The position numbers were made by a program, and so were the translations under genes. The notes under the pieces were generated by a model. The model worked only from the letters and a program-made list of their open reading frames with translations, had not been told where the DNA came from and searched no databases. This document shows positions 46,609-57,300 of a stretch of DNA of 64,000 nucleotides, in pieces. The stretch comes from CAIWHR01 sp963724975 (GTDB lineage: Bacteria; Pseudomonadota; Gammaproteobacteria; Burkholderiales; Casimicrobiaceae), in assembly GCA_963724975.1 (NCBI GenBank), contig CAVRXB010000005.1:1106676-1170675 (forward strand), in the 5' to 3' direction. Each line of letters opens with the position of its first letter. Positions within the stretch are counted from its first letter, which is position 1.

Positions 46609-47523
46609 GTGAAGGCCCATCTCTCGCCGCGCGACCTGCTCCTGACCCTCATGGTTGTCGCGGTCTGGGGATATACGTTCGTCCCGATTAAGATCGCGCT
46701 GCGCGAAGCGCCGCCGTTCGCACTGGTGGCCGTGCGGTTCGCAATGGCGGCATTACCGCTCGTGTTCTTCATTCGGCGACCCGCAATGCCGTGGCGTTAC
46801 GTGATCGGTTACGGCGTCGCGATCGGCGTGCTGCAGTTCGGGCTTTTGTTCCTCGGCATCAAGCTCGGCATGCCGGCAGGCCTGTCGTCGCTCGTGATCC
46901 AGTTGCAAGTGTTTTTCACGATCGGATTGGCGGTGACGCTGGACGGCGACCGACTGCAGCGGCACAACCTGATCGCCGCCGCAATCGCCGTCGCGGGAAT
47001 CGCCCTGCTCGGCGCGCACAAGCTCGAAGCCGGGGAGAGCGGAACGTTCATCGGTTTCCTGCTCGTGCTCGCAGCCGGACTTGCATGGGCCGCGGGGAAT
47101 TTCATTGCGAAGCGTGGCGCCGGCGAGCACGCGCCGGACATGTTCGCGCTCGTCGTGTGGTCGAGCCTCGTGCCGCCACTGCCGCTTGCGGCGCTGTCGT
47201 ATGCGCTCGAAGGCGGGCCCGCCGCTTTTCACGCCATCGCTACGATGAGCGCGACGGGCTGGGCATGCCTCGCGGTGATGGCATATGGCGCAACGCTGTT
47301 CGGCTTCGGGTCGTGGGCCGCGCTGTTGCACCGCTATCCGACGGCGCTGATCTCGCCGTTTGCGCTGCTGATCCCGGTGTCCGGCATCGCCAGCGGTGCG
47401 CTGTTCCTAGGCGAGATGCTCGCACCGCTGCAAATGGCTGGCGTCGCGCTGGTCTTCGCCGGCCTCGTCGTCAATACGTATGCACCAACTATCCGCGCGT
47501 GGATTACGAAACGGCGAGCGTGA
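46609..47523 (+). CDS. EamA/DMT-family metabolite transporter
   Basis: The 304-residue inner-membrane protein has ten predicted hydrophobic helices in two EamA halves: LLTLMVVAVWGYTFVPIKIAL at the start, and FIGFLLVLAAGLAWAAGNFIAKRG at the second repeat. It resembles EamA, an exporter of O-acetylserine and cysteine, but substrates in this family vary. GTG 46609 is preferred since it begins KAHLSPRDLLL as in relatives; TTG 46579 is the alternative. It is convergent with the PQQ dehydrogenase gene, five bases apart. Confidence 0.88.
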   Translation: MKAHLSPRDLLLTLMVVAVWGYTFVPIKIALREAPPFALVAVRFAMAALPLVFFIRRPAMPWRYVIGYGVAIGVLQFGLLFLGIKLGMPAGLSSLVIQLQVFFTIGLAVTLDGDRLQRHNLIAAAIAVAGIALLGAHKLEAGESGTFIGFLLVLAAGLAWAAGNFIAKRGAGEHAPDMFALVVWSSLVPPLPLAALSYALEGGPAAFHAIATMSATGWACLAVMAYGATLFGFGSWAALLHRYPTALISPFALLIPVSGIASGALFLGEMLAPLQMAGVALVFAGLVVNTYAPTIRAWITKRRA

Positions 47524-47528
47524 CGCGA

Positions 47529-49532
47529 CTACAAACCGAAGATCACGATCGTCGTGCTGCCGTGCAGAGGAATCGATCCCCCGCTGTGACCGGAGGCCAC
47601 CGCGACGTACTGTTTCCCTATTTGCTCGTAGGTAATTATGCCGCCGGCTATCGGACCGCCGGTGTCGAAACTGTAGAGCGTCTTTCCATTGCGCGCGTCG
47701 AGCGCCAGGAAGTTGCCGAGGAGGTCGCCGGTGAAAAGCACGTTGCCGGCAGTGGGCGTCAGCGCCGCGTACATCGGCGCCGGCGTGTGAACGCGCCACG
47801 CCATCTTTCCCGTCTTCGGGTCGACCGCGTTGATCCAGCCCGACCATTTGTCGCGCGGGTCGTTGGTGCCCCAGCCGTTGGCAAGCCCGGTGTACGGCAC
47901 CGTCGCCACCCATTTCGGATCGGGGCCGAGCTTGAACACCGTGCACCAGTCGATCGCGTTGACGTAGAGCAGGCCCGTCTTCAGGCTGTGCGCCGCGCCG
48001 TTCCATTGAATGCCTGCGACGGGGCAGACGCGCACGCCCTCCGGCGTGATCGGTGCGTCGTGATTGAGCACCGTCGTCATCGGCAGCTTGAAGACGGGTT
48101 TTCCGGTCTCGCGATCGATCACGTGCAGGATGCCTTCCTTGCCGCCGGTCGCCACAAGCTTGCGCCCGCCATCATCGAACAGCGAGACCGTCGTGTTGTC
48201 CCAGTCGTGGTCGTCGTTCGGCCGCAGCTGATACCACCATTTGAGCTTGCCGGTTCGCGCGTCGATCGCGACGGTCGAAATCGTGAACAGGTTCGCACCT
48301 TTGCGCATCCCTTTCTGATAGTCGGGGCCGGGATTGCCGACCGGAATGAACAGCGTGCCGGTCTCGCGATCGAGCGCGTAGGCGGTCCACGCGGCGCCCC
48401 CGCCGTGCTCGGCGGAGCCTGGAGTTTCCCACGTGTTGGCGCCGGTTTCGGTGCCGGTGGGGATGAGATCGAAGCTCCACGCGAGCGATCCATCGGCGAC
48501 GTTGAACGCCATCATCCGGCCCTTGATGCCCCAGTCGCCGCCGGCTTTCGCAACATAAACGAGATCGTTCCACACGGTAGGCGCGGCACCGATGCCTTCG
48601 CCGATGCTCCAGTCGGCAACTTGGCGCACCCACAGCGGGTCACCCGTCTTCGCATCGAGCGCGAACAGAAAACCGTCCTGCGTGCCACGGATGACTCTTC
48701 CACCTGCGATGGCAACGCCCTTGTTGGTCGCGTTCATCTCGGGTCCCTGCGCGTCGTGCTGATGCGCCCAGAGCCGCCTGCACGTCGTCGCATCGATCGC
48801 GTAGGTCCCAAGGTGCGTCGTCGCGTACAGGATGCCGTCGTAGACGACCGGTCCCGTCGAAAACGTGCCGATCTCGCCCAGCTGGAACATGCACACCGGC
48901 CGCAGCTTGCCGGCGTTGGCGGTGTTGATGCGATCGAGCGACGAGTACCGTTCCGCGCGATAGCCTTTGTTGTACATCATCCAGTTCGTCGTCGCGCCGT
49001 CGGCCGCATCGAGCTCGGCTTGCGTGGGCTTCGACGTCGTCGGTTGCGCGAGCTTGCCGTAGAGCGCGCCGATCTTCACCTGCGTCGAACCGGTGCTCGC
49101 CATCGCACCGCCGGACACCGCGCCGCCGAAGTCGAGCACACGCTCCATCGGCGTCGCCGGCGTGAATTTCTCGCTGCCGGCGGCAATGCCGCTTTGCGCG
49201 AGCAGGAAGGCAACGATATCCGCGTAGACCTGTCCCTCGAGCGACCCGCCCTGCCCCAACGGCATGTTGTCGTGCACGTAGCCGTAGAACTCCTTCAGCG
49301 TCTTGCCGCGCCACTGCACGATGAACGTCGGCCCTTTGAGCGCCGGCGCACCGCCGCCCTCCGACTGCGTGCCGTGACACACCGAACATTTCTGCGCGTA
49401 CTCATAGCGGCCCTGGCCGATTTGCGCGGTGCTGAAAAACGGCGTGCCGTCAGCGAATGCGGTTTGAGCCGCACACGACAAGGTACCGACTGCGAAAGCA
49501 GCCAAGTGCATGCGGAAGTAAGGTGTGGGCAT
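47529..49532 (-). CDS. PQQ-dependent dehydrogenase with N-terminal cytochrome c domain
   Basis: The 667-residue periplasmic quinohemoprotein has a signal peptide. A c-type cytochrome domain comes first (about 35-120, heme site CSVCH at 49-53, distal Met probably in NMPLGQGG). An eight-bladed PQQ propeller follows (tryptophan-docking repeats such as GTLFIPVGNPG, ATGGKEGILHVIDRETGK and TGDLLGNFLALDARNGK). In classical quinohemoprotein alcohol dehydrogenases the cytochrome is C-terminal, so this order is less common. It probably oxidises an alcohol or sugar and feeds electrons to the chain. It is downstream of the porin-like gene. Confidence 0.88.
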   Translation of the reverse strand: MPTPYFRMHLAAFAVGTLSCAAQTAFADGTPFFSTAQIGQGRYEYAQKCSVCHGTQSEGGGAPALKGPTFIVQWRGKTLKEFYGYVHDNMPLGQGGSLEGQVYADIVAFLLAQSGIAAGSEKFTPATPMERVLDFGGAVSGGAMASTGSTQVKIGALYGKLAQPTTSKPTQAELDAADGATTNWMMYNKGYRAERYSSLDRINTANAGKLRPVCMFQLGEIGTFSTGPVVYDGILYATTHLGTYAIDATTCRRLWAHQHDAQGPEMNATNKGVAIAGGRVIRGTQDGFLFALDAKTGDPLWVRQVADWSIGEGIGAAPTVWNDLVYVAKAGGDWGIKGRMMAFNVADGSLAWSFDLIPTGTETGANTWETPGSAEHGGGAAWTAYALDRETGTLFIPVGNPGPDYQKGMRKGANLFTISTVAIDARTGKLKWWYQLRPNDDHDWDNTTVSLFDDGGRKLVATGGKEGILHVIDRETGKPVFKLPMTTVLNHDAPITPEGVRVCPVAGIQWNGAAHSLKTGLLYVNAIDWCTVFKLGPDPKWVATVPYTGLANGWGTNDPRDKWSGWINAVDPKTGKMAWRVHTPAPMYAALTPTAGNVLFTGDLLGNFLALDARNGKTLYSFDTGGPIAGGIITYEQIGKQYVAVASGHSGGSIPLHGSTTIVIFGL

Positions 49533-49559
49533 CGTGATCTCCCGAATTACAAACGTCCA

Positions 49560-51117
49560 TCAATAGCTGAAGTTGAACTGCGCGCCGAAGAACCACCACC
49601 CGCTCGCGCTGCCGCCGTTCGCAGCATAAAGCTCTTTGTAACCGGATCCGGGCGCTGCGTACGCGGCGAAGCCGTTCACATTGAGCTGCTTGTCGATCAC
49701 GTACGTCCACGAAAAATCGAATTCGCTGGCGAGCGACTTGCTTGGCACGCCACCTCCGGTCGGCGGCGGCTGGTTCGGTGCGGGGATCGACAGCGGCGAG
49801 TTGGTTTCCGCGGCGCTGAAATACAGATAGCGCAGGATGACGATGTTCTTTGCATCGGGGGTCAATGTGACGCCGGCGCTCGCCACGTTGAGATTGGTGT
49901 TGTTGAAAATCGTCGAACCGATTTGACCCTGGTACCAGTTCGGATTGCTGCCACCGAAATAGAGCGGATCGAAGCCTTCCCATTTCGCCGTGCCGGGCTT
50001 GTCGCCCGACAACGAAGCGTAGCGGACATCGAACAACGGTTTCCACGGCAAGTCCTTGGCGTTGTAGTTCGCCTGGATCAGCCAGCCATCGGCGGCAACG
50101 TTGTCCTTTGTCTGCCACGCGTAGTCGGCCTCGAGCCAGAAGTTGGGCGCCACGACAATCGGATGCACGCGCGCGCGAAGATCGTACACATTGAGACCGT
50201 CGCGGGTGACGATCTCGGAGTCGGGAACGTGGATCCACATCGCACCCAGCCGCACCGGCCCCGCGGGATTCCACTCGAGATTGGCGCCGGTAAGACGCGT
50301 ACCGGTCGCGGCCGACGTCGAGTCGTTGGGCTTCAACCAGAAGCCCTGCAGTTTGAAATCCTGGTAGCTTGCGGTGACGAGCGCTGCGTTCTCCCACGCC
50401 GCCCGGGGGCCGATTTGATTGGCGCCGCGCTGCGCGCCGTTGCTGGCGCCTTTCGAGAGCAACATCCCCTTACCGACCTGGAAATCCTGCTGGCCGTAGG
50501 ATGCGTCGACGGCAAATCCACTTGCAGGATCGCGCCATTTCAACCCGCCGTAGAGCTGCTCGTTGTCGCCATGCCACGTGTTGCCGTTGCCGCCGTTATC
50601 GGTCCCGCGCGTCGCCGTCCCCATCCACGCGTATCCACCGTACAGGCTTGCGCCCGAATCAAACGAGTAGCGCGCAGTGATGCCCGGCTCGATGAAAGCT
50701 TCGCCCCAGTTCGGATTCGACTTGTAGCCTGGCGTCGCAAGCGCCAATGGCTTGTCGAATTCGTTGTTGGACATCGAGAACAACCCGACCGCACCGGTGA
50801 GACTACCAGTGACGAGCAGATTGCCGCGTGCGATAGAGGCGCGGCCACGACTTCACGTCGTCGGTCTGAAGGACGCCCAGTTCCGCATCGCCTTCGGGGA
50901 TCGGCCGGCGAACGAGTGCGCGCAGCGGTCCCTGCAGAATTTTCGACGCGCCGTACTCCGAAACGGCGTTCGCGGTCGCCTCGTCGATCGGATTGTTCGG
51001 TTGCGACGGGCTCGGTGTGTTGTCGAACTGCGCGTGCACCGAAAACGACGCAATCGTGATCGCGATCGCTAGCGTTGCGTGCTTGCAGAGCTCGCGACCC
51101 GAAGTTGCTGCCGGCAT
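49560..51117 (-). pseudogene. Outer-membrane porin-like gene interrupted by a frameshift
   Basis: The first part (51117 to about 50830) has a signal peptide (HATLAIAITIASFSVHA) and PIDEATANAVSEYGASKILQGP, then reaches a stop at 50803. The second part continues in another frame as RGNLLVTGSLTGAVGLFSMSNNEF and runs as an outer-membrane beta barrel to a terminal FNFSY, the C-terminal aromatic expected for such proteins. One extra base near 50823-50835 accounts for the break. The intact protein would be about 518 residues, similar to alginate-export-like porins. It lies directly upstream of the PQQ dehydrogenase gene, whose substrate it may have admitted. Confidence 0.7.
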
Positions 51118-51121
51118 ACCG

Positions 51122-53641
51122 CTATCCTCTGGCCAACCGCGTCAAGATGCGATCGGCGAGGATACTACGGCGACGCGGCCAAGCAAATTCGACGGCTGGC
51201 GATGTCGACGCTGCTACGGAAAGTTGATCACCCAGGGAAGAATCGGCACTGGCGGATGTGATCGGCGAAAGACCGGCCGACGTGCAGATTCGACGGGTGT
51301 CCTCGGTTGTACAAATCGCAACTTCGTACATATCCCCTTGGAAATTATCGAGCCGAAAGTCGCTCCACATCCCGCGATACGGAATCACGTTTCCCAAACG
51401 CTGATAAACATTACCTCCAGGCGAATCAAACGTGGAAATAGGCATGTCATAGATTGCCGGGGCTCCCGGAACGGGCACACTCGCATAGACGGTGACTTTT
51501 TGCGTGCCGGTAGCGGGGATATCGGTCAAGAATGCTATTTGCGCGTAGCCACGAACACCGAGCTGCGCCAAAGTCGCTATCGGAGTCGTAGCGCTCCCCA
51601 ACATCATGCTGATATTGGTGATGGTCTGCGTCGGCGCATCCGGGGCGACCGATTGGAAGGTGTCCGTCGCGTCCGTGTATTTGTAGTCGCGATCGTTGAC
51701 GTATGCGATGTAGTTGGGCTCGGAGATGTTCTTCGTCGCCACGACAACCGCATCTGTCTCGTTGCCCAGCTGGCCGCGGAAAACGACTTGAAGGAATATA
51801 TCAGTGGCATTTGTTGGAAGCGGCTTGGAAAGCGAAAACGATATTTCCGATTCCGTATCCGGGCCCAACTGACCGAAGGGCAAAGTCGCAATATCCACCT
51901 TGTCGGAAACGACAATTTCCTCCCACCAGCTGCGTGCCTCCCAACCGGCAAAGTTAGGACCCCCGGGGTCGCCAGAAAGATCCTGCTTGTAACTTTTGTT
52001 GCGAAAGAATTTCAGAACTACTACGAAGAAGCCGTTTGACAGCGTCTCATTGGGCGTTACATTCTTTACCCGGAGCTTGACTCTACGAAACCCGCACGTG
52101 ATGTCGCATCCTTCGGTGGTGTGGTCCACGACGGCATACGCTCCCGCCGTCGGCAGACTGATCTCCATTGCCCCTCGAAAAAAATAGTCCAAGAAACCGG
52201 CCGAATATGCGACTGCGCGCGGGACCAAGAGACGCGCTTGGTCGTCGTAGTTGTAGTGGTTCAACGTATATTGGCGACTCCCTGTGGGCTGCACGAATTG
52301 GTCGAAGGCACCGCGCGACGAGAGCCCAACCGCAGGATCCGAATTCCCAGGGTTAAGACTGTCTCGCACCGGTCCCGTGTATATCGTTAGCGTCCCTGAT
52401 ATGGTCCGACCGGCAGCATTTGTAACACTACCCTCAGGCATGACCACCGTTTGGAGTGAAGCAGCATTCGGCGATGGCGAGGGGTATCCACCCCCGGAGC
52501 TGTCGATATTTGTCCCGGCAGTGAAAAATCCTTGATTCGAATAGTTGGCGAGGCCGCCGCCGCTCAGGCTCGAGGCGCCGGTCGCAGTCGCAAAGAAATC
52601 ACGGTAGCGAGGAAACGACACCGCGGGGTAACCCGAGAATGCGAGATCGGTAGAGATAATCGTAGTATCGATATCTTTCGGATCCGAGGAGCTGAAAAAA
52701 CGCTCTCGCAACCTAAATTGATCGGAACTGATAGCGCGCGCATCGACATACTTCTCGTAATAGCTCGCATGACCACCCGGGCACGTTAATGCGTTGCAGT
52801 ACAAGCCGGAGTGCGGATCATTCCTTACATGTTGCGGTTGCGCCATGTCTTGCAACAAATGTAGGTTGTCACCCAGTGCCCGGAACGTGGTTGCCCAATA
52901 GCTGAGACGTAGCATCCGAAGATATAGCTCGGCCTCTGCAGAATGAGCAGGATCCACCGATATGTCGACCAGCGCTCCGGATGCGTCGACCTTCTTGAGC
53001 GTGAGCGCCCGCCACATCGCCTCGCGCGCAAAACCAACGGTGAAGTGATTACTGATTTCTCGCCCGCTCTCGGCAGCGATCAAATCGTTCAAGAGTCCCC
53101 AATCGGGCGCTTTATAGCCCAAAGGAGCACCAGCGTTCAGCGGTCGATCATTCACAGGATCAAAGAAATGATGGAAGACGCGGGTGAAGGTTCCCCCGGG
53201 CTCATCCTGCGGATTGTTTTCGAGCGCACTCGAATCGAACGGTACGTCGTCCTCCCGGATGGCGCCAAGCATGAGCCAGCCGGCGATGGAGTCCAATTTT
53301 GGCTTGAACAACGAACGGTTGTTGACGCTAAATATCTTGTCAGCACTGAAGTTTGGGACGTCAGAGGGCGAAGCGAAGCGGAGGATTGGGTCCGATGGCG
53401 CGATATCGATATACGTCTCCCCGAGTGAAATTTGTCGAGGATCCTGCGCGCCAAGCTGCAAACCAAGAGCAGAGGCGTCCGCACTGATTCTTGCGCGAAC
53501 ATACGCCTCTCGGGTTATCGCCGCATGAGTCGCCTGTTCATAGCTATGTGCGTTAGCCGCCGCGATTGTCAACAAGAAGCCCATCGCGAGCAATTGCCCC
53601 GATCGGACTCGGCACCCGTGCCGTATGGCAAGCCCGGTCAT
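51122..53641 (-). CDS. Exported zinc-dependent phospholipase C / S1-P1 nuclease-like protein
   Basis: The 839-residue protein has a signal peptide cleaved after ANA (residue 31), leaving His32 as the probable new N-terminus. Zinc-ligand motifs of the PLC/S1-P1 superfamily follow in order: QATHAAIT (His39), REDD (about 130), HHFFDP (His158), HLLQDMAQPQH (His261, Asp265, His271, the H-x3-D-x5-H spacing of B. cereus PLC) and HASYYEKYVD (His291, Glu296). The last 500 residues are beta-rich and unassigned. It is the last gene of the four-gene operon; its ATG overlaps the lipoprotein stop (53638-53641). DNA here is visibly AT-richer than most of the window. Confidence 0.78.
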   Translation of the reverse strand: MTGLAIRHGCRVRSGQLLAMGFLLTIAAANAHSYEQATHAAITREAYVRARISADASALGLQLGAQDPRQISLGETYIDIAPSDPILRFASPSDVPNFSADKIFSVNNRSLFKPKLDSIAGWLMLGAIREDDVPFDSSALENNPQDEPGGTFTRVFHHFFDPVNDRPLNAGAPLGYKAPDWGLLNDLIAAESGREISNHFTVGFAREAMWRALTLKKVDASGALVDISVDPAHSAEAELYLRMLRLSYWATTFRALGDNLHLLQDMAQPQHVRNDPHSGLYCNALTCPGGHASYYEKYVDARAISSDQFRLRERFFSSSDPKDIDTTIISTDLAFSGYPAVSFPRYRDFFATATGASSLSGGGLANYSNQGFFTAGTNIDSSGGGYPSPSPNAASLQTVVMPEGSVTNAAGRTISGTLTIYTGPVRDSLNPGNSDPAVGLSSRGAFDQFVQPTGSRQYTLNHYNYDDQARLLVPRAVAYSAGFLDYFFRGAMEISLPTAGAYAVVDHTTEGCDITCGFRRVKLRVKNVTPNETLSNGFFVVVLKFFRNKSYKQDLSGDPGGPNFAGWEARSWWEEIVVSDKVDIATLPFGQLGPDTESEISFSLSKPLPTNATDIFLQVVFRGQLGNETDAVVVATKNISEPNYIAYVNDRDYKYTDATDTFQSVAPDAPTQTITNISMMLGSATTPIATLAQLGVRGYAQIAFLTDIPATGTQKVTVYASVPVPGAPAIYDMPISTFDSPGGNVYQRLGNVIPYRGMWSDFRLDNFQGDMYEVAICTTEDTRRICTSAGLSPITSASADSSLGDQLSVAASTSPAVEFAWPRRRSILADRILTRLARG

Positions 53642-54369
53642 CTCGTCCTCCTGGCACGCGCAAAACTACTTTCTGCGTTCTGTATGATTTCGCGACTCAT
53701 CTCCAAGCTTCGTTTGTCATCGCCAAGCGTTGTTTGCTCTTCATAAATCGCTTCAAAAAACGGCACCGGGCCAGCGGTGGTCTGGTGTGCGGCGACACAA
53801 CTGCCGGCATTGGACAGGCGATGCAATTCGTCCAATCTTTGCTCGCGATTGCCGCTGAAACGTTTCAGATAGACATCAAATTGCTCGCGAGAGGCAGCCT
53901 TCGCCTCGCGTTCTGAGTAATAGATCGTGGGTTCATAGCGTACAAGCCTTCCGCGGGTAACCTCGGGGTTCCACTCGACAATCTGGACCTGCCAATGATT
54001 CATGTTGCCGTCCGCTGCGCGTTCCGCCCAGCGTGTGCTTCTCCCCCATCTGTAATCTCGGTGGTAAGCCGCCATAAAGGGAGGGCTATCCCGCGCATCA
54101 ATTGGCATCGCGAACCATCCGTCCTGATCGGAGACTGCGCTCTCGACGCGATTGCACGAAGATGCGCCTTCGGCGCCTCGACTGCCCATGTATCTGCCGA
54201 CGACGATCGCTCCGGCGATCGGCCGACCGCTATCCTGATCGATGATGCGGCCGCGAAATTCCGTTGCTTGCGGCCCCGCTTCCGAACAACCCGTCGCAAG
54301 GAATGCCGCAAAGGCAAACAGCGCCAGGACTTCTCGGGATCTACCGGTCACATGCTTTCGATGCGCCAT
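53638..54369 (-). CDS. Lipoprotein with carboxypeptidase-regulatory-like (Ig-fold) domain
   Basis: The 243-residue protein has a lipoprotein signal ending in LATGC (Cys28). A short beta domain follows: FRGRIIDQDSGRPIAGAIVVGRY, then DQDGWFAMPIDA, the pattern of carboxypeptidase-regulatory-like domains. The C-terminal half is helical and charged (REQFDVYLKRFSGNREQRLDELHRL). Its start lies 22 bases inside the end of the giant gene and its stop overlaps the phospholipase-like gene, so it is coupled to both. It may anchor or escort the other products at the membrane (inference). Confidence 0.78.
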   Translation of the reverse strand: MAHRKHVTGRSREVLALFAFAAFLATGCSEAGPQATEFRGRIIDQDSGRPIAGAIVVGRYMGSRGAEGASSCNRVESAVSDQDGWFAMPIDARDSPPFMAAYHRDYRWGRSTRWAERAADGNMNHWQVQIVEWNPEVTRGRLVRYEPTIYYSEREAKAASREQFDVYLKRFSGNREQRLDELHRLSNAGSCVAAHQTTAGPVPFFEAIYEEQTTLGDDKRSLEMSREIIQNAESSFARARRTR

Positions 54370-57300
54370 AGGCCATCCCCTCCACGAATCAGGTAAATCA
54401 GGAAGCTCTGTTTTCCGCTCGGTGTGTCGCGCGCGATCGTTAGCTCAGCGGTTTCTTCCGTGATCACGCCGTCGATCAGCGTTCCCAGTTGCGCCGCCAC
54501 GACGAGCAGCGAGCCGGCAAGCGTAGTGAAGACGACCGAATACCTGGTCTGCGCATCGCCGGCAAAGGATCGGAGCGCGCCCGTTGGATTGTTGACAGCG
54601 AGCCGATTGACCATGTTCGCATAGACATCAATCACCTTAAGACCTAGCTCCGACGGACTGTAAGCCCGCACCTTCCGTCGCGCCAGATAGATCACCTTGT
54701 TACTCGAATCGAATACGGTCACCCGCACCGTGTACGTTCCCGGGGTTGGGAACGTAAGCGCCACCACTGCCTGATTGCTTGTCAGGCCGGTCAACGTCTG
54801 CTCCGGCGTACCGTCATCGTTCATGTCGATCTCGATGCGCTGGAACGCAACGTTGCCGCGATTCGTGATGGTCATCGTTGCCGAAAGCGGGGCGAGCCCC
54901 TCTTGTGGGTCGACTGTCACCCGGAACGGAGCCACGGCACTGCTGCCGACAATAATCGCCCTTGCAATCGGCACGGCATCCTGCGTGTTCAGCAGCAGCG
55001 TCAACGTATTGGTGCCCGGCTGGAGCAAGACGTTGTCTATGAAGAAGCGGCCGTCGCGATCGAGCGCCGCGCCCTTGCCGTTGACGATGACAGCCGAGTT
55101 GAGCGGCGCCTGCACCGTACCGCTGACCGAAACATTGTCGTCGGCAACTGTGCTGCCGTCTATGCTGGCGTCGATCGCAATCGTCGGCACCGCAATCACG
55201 TTGACCGAGATCGGCGACGAACCGACACTGAATCCATAACTGTCACGGGCCTTCGCGGTCACCGTGTGGGCACCCGTCGCGACGCCCGACCAGACAAACG
55301 TGAAAGGCGGCGTTGCCCTGCTTCCCAGCAGGACGCCGTCACCGTAGAAGGCGACTTGCGCTATCGTACCTCCGGTTTCTGTCGCATAAGCGGTGATACG
55401 GATATCGGCTGGCGCTTGATACGCCTCGCCGGAAAAGGGTTCAATGAGCGTCACCGCGAAGTCGCTGACTTCTACGCTCACCGGGCTCGACGTGGCAGTG
55501 TATCCATCCGTTGCTACCGCGGTCGCAGTCAAGGTCCGGACGCCGGGCGAAGCGCCGGTCCACGAGTAGCTGACCGTCGCCGCGCTAACGCCACCAGGTA
55601 TCGTGACGTTCCCGACGACGGCGCCATCCGCCGAAAAATCGACTCGCGAAAGATAGTGCCCGGGAGTCGCTGCTTGTGCCGTCATGACAATCGATTGACC
55701 GGCCGCATAAGTGGTACCCGCGAGCGGTGCGGTCAACGTGATCGGCGGCGCCGCCACGACCGTAATTTGAACGGGCGCCGACGTTACCTTGCCACCCGGA
55801 TAGTAGCCAACTGCGGTCAGCACGTAGGTACCCGCGCCGACACCGGACCAAGATGCGCCCCATGGCGCTTGCGTCGCCGTGGCGACCAGGCCCCCGTTGA
55901 TGTTCACGCTCCAGTAATACTCGACTCGCGTTATGATATTTCCAGGATCGGTCACGGAAACCGCTAACGGAATGTTGGCCGGTGCATAGAATTGCTGACC
56001 GTCCGCCGGAGATGACATCTTGATGCCCGTCGCGCCACCCGTGCCGGTGACTGCAAACGTCACCGGCGCGGTGAATGTCCCCGAAGTGCCAAACACCTGA
56101 ACCAGCGCGTAGACATTCTGCGTTCCGGCATTGAAAGCGGTAGTGATCTTGTATGGCGGAGTGGTGACCGTACCCAGCAGCGCCGGGCCTGAGTAGAAAA
56201 GCACTCGCGAGATCGCGCCGTCGATCGCCATCGCATCGACGGAAATCGTGATCGGGTTGCTAATGGTCGAACCGGCCACCGGGCTTGTCATCACGGCTAC
56301 GGGTGGTCGTGCGCTGATGGGTACCGTGACAAATGCCGGCGTGGTGCGCACTAGCTCGCGGTACCCCGCCAAAGCGGTCGCCGTAATGACATGAAGCCCG
56401 GGAGCTGGGCTCGAAATGCTTCCGCTGTACGGCGAATTCGTCAACCAGGCTAGTCCGCGATAGTTGTCGTCGACTTCTACCGACGTCACACTGTTCCCCG
56501 GGTCCACCAGCGATGCGGCGTAGCCGATATTGGCAGCAGAAGACGGGAGCATCTGTTCACCGGGTGGCGACACCAGCGTCAGGGTTGGTAGCGGGGCCGC
56601 GTTCGAAACCCTGATCGTGACCGGGTCGGACGTCGAAACATACCCGCCCCCGAATGTCTGTTTCGCCGTCACTACATAGCTCCCAGCCTCGACGTTTCGC
56701 CACGCGAGTGCGAAGGTGCCGTCGGTAGGATTGACGATGGTGCCAATGACCGTTCCGTTCGCGCTGTATTCGATATTCGAAATGACCGCAGGTGGATCCT
56801 GGCTTTCCGCCGTCAGCACAATTGTCGCAGGCGCGCTAAAAATGATCGGGTCGATGCCTCGATCACTGTACGGAGACGTGATGCGGATGTGCCCGGGCAA
56901 GTCAGGTGAAGACTTCCAGATCGTGATGGCAGCCGCATTCGAAGCCGTCACCGCGCCGTCGTTGTCCGTCGCTTCTGCCCACACGAGGTAGTCATCGATG
57001 TTGACGCTTCCGGGTGGCGGGTCGGTATAAGGGACCGCCGCCCAGGTGAATTGGTACGGTGCAACGGAAATGGTCCGAAGCAACACAGGGCTCGGATCGG
57101 CGTTGGCGCCTTGCGCCTGCTTGTAGAAGCGCACTGACGCGATCGTGCCGTCGGAGTCCGACGCGGCCGCAGCCATCACGACATCGGGGGGAGCGGCAGG
57201 CGAAATCCAGAATTGGCCTTCGGTCGGGGCCGTCAGACTGATCTGCGGAGGTAGGTTCGACGTGACGTTGATCGTCACAGGCACCGATGTGGTCGTTGCA

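Noticed and set aside
46791..51059. A plus-strand open frame of 1422 codons antisense to the PQQ dehydrogenase and porin-like genes
   Set aside because: Its translation is Arg/Ala/His-rich low-complexity sequence with no fold motifs, and the opposite strand carries a clear enzyme with heme and PQQ signatures. High GC content leaves such shadow frames open.
54425..54480. TTAGCTCAGCGG, resembling a tRNA D-arm and box A
   Set aside because: No acceptor stem, anticodon arm or T-arm (GGTTCGA) can be paired around it, and it lies inside the well-formed giant gene.
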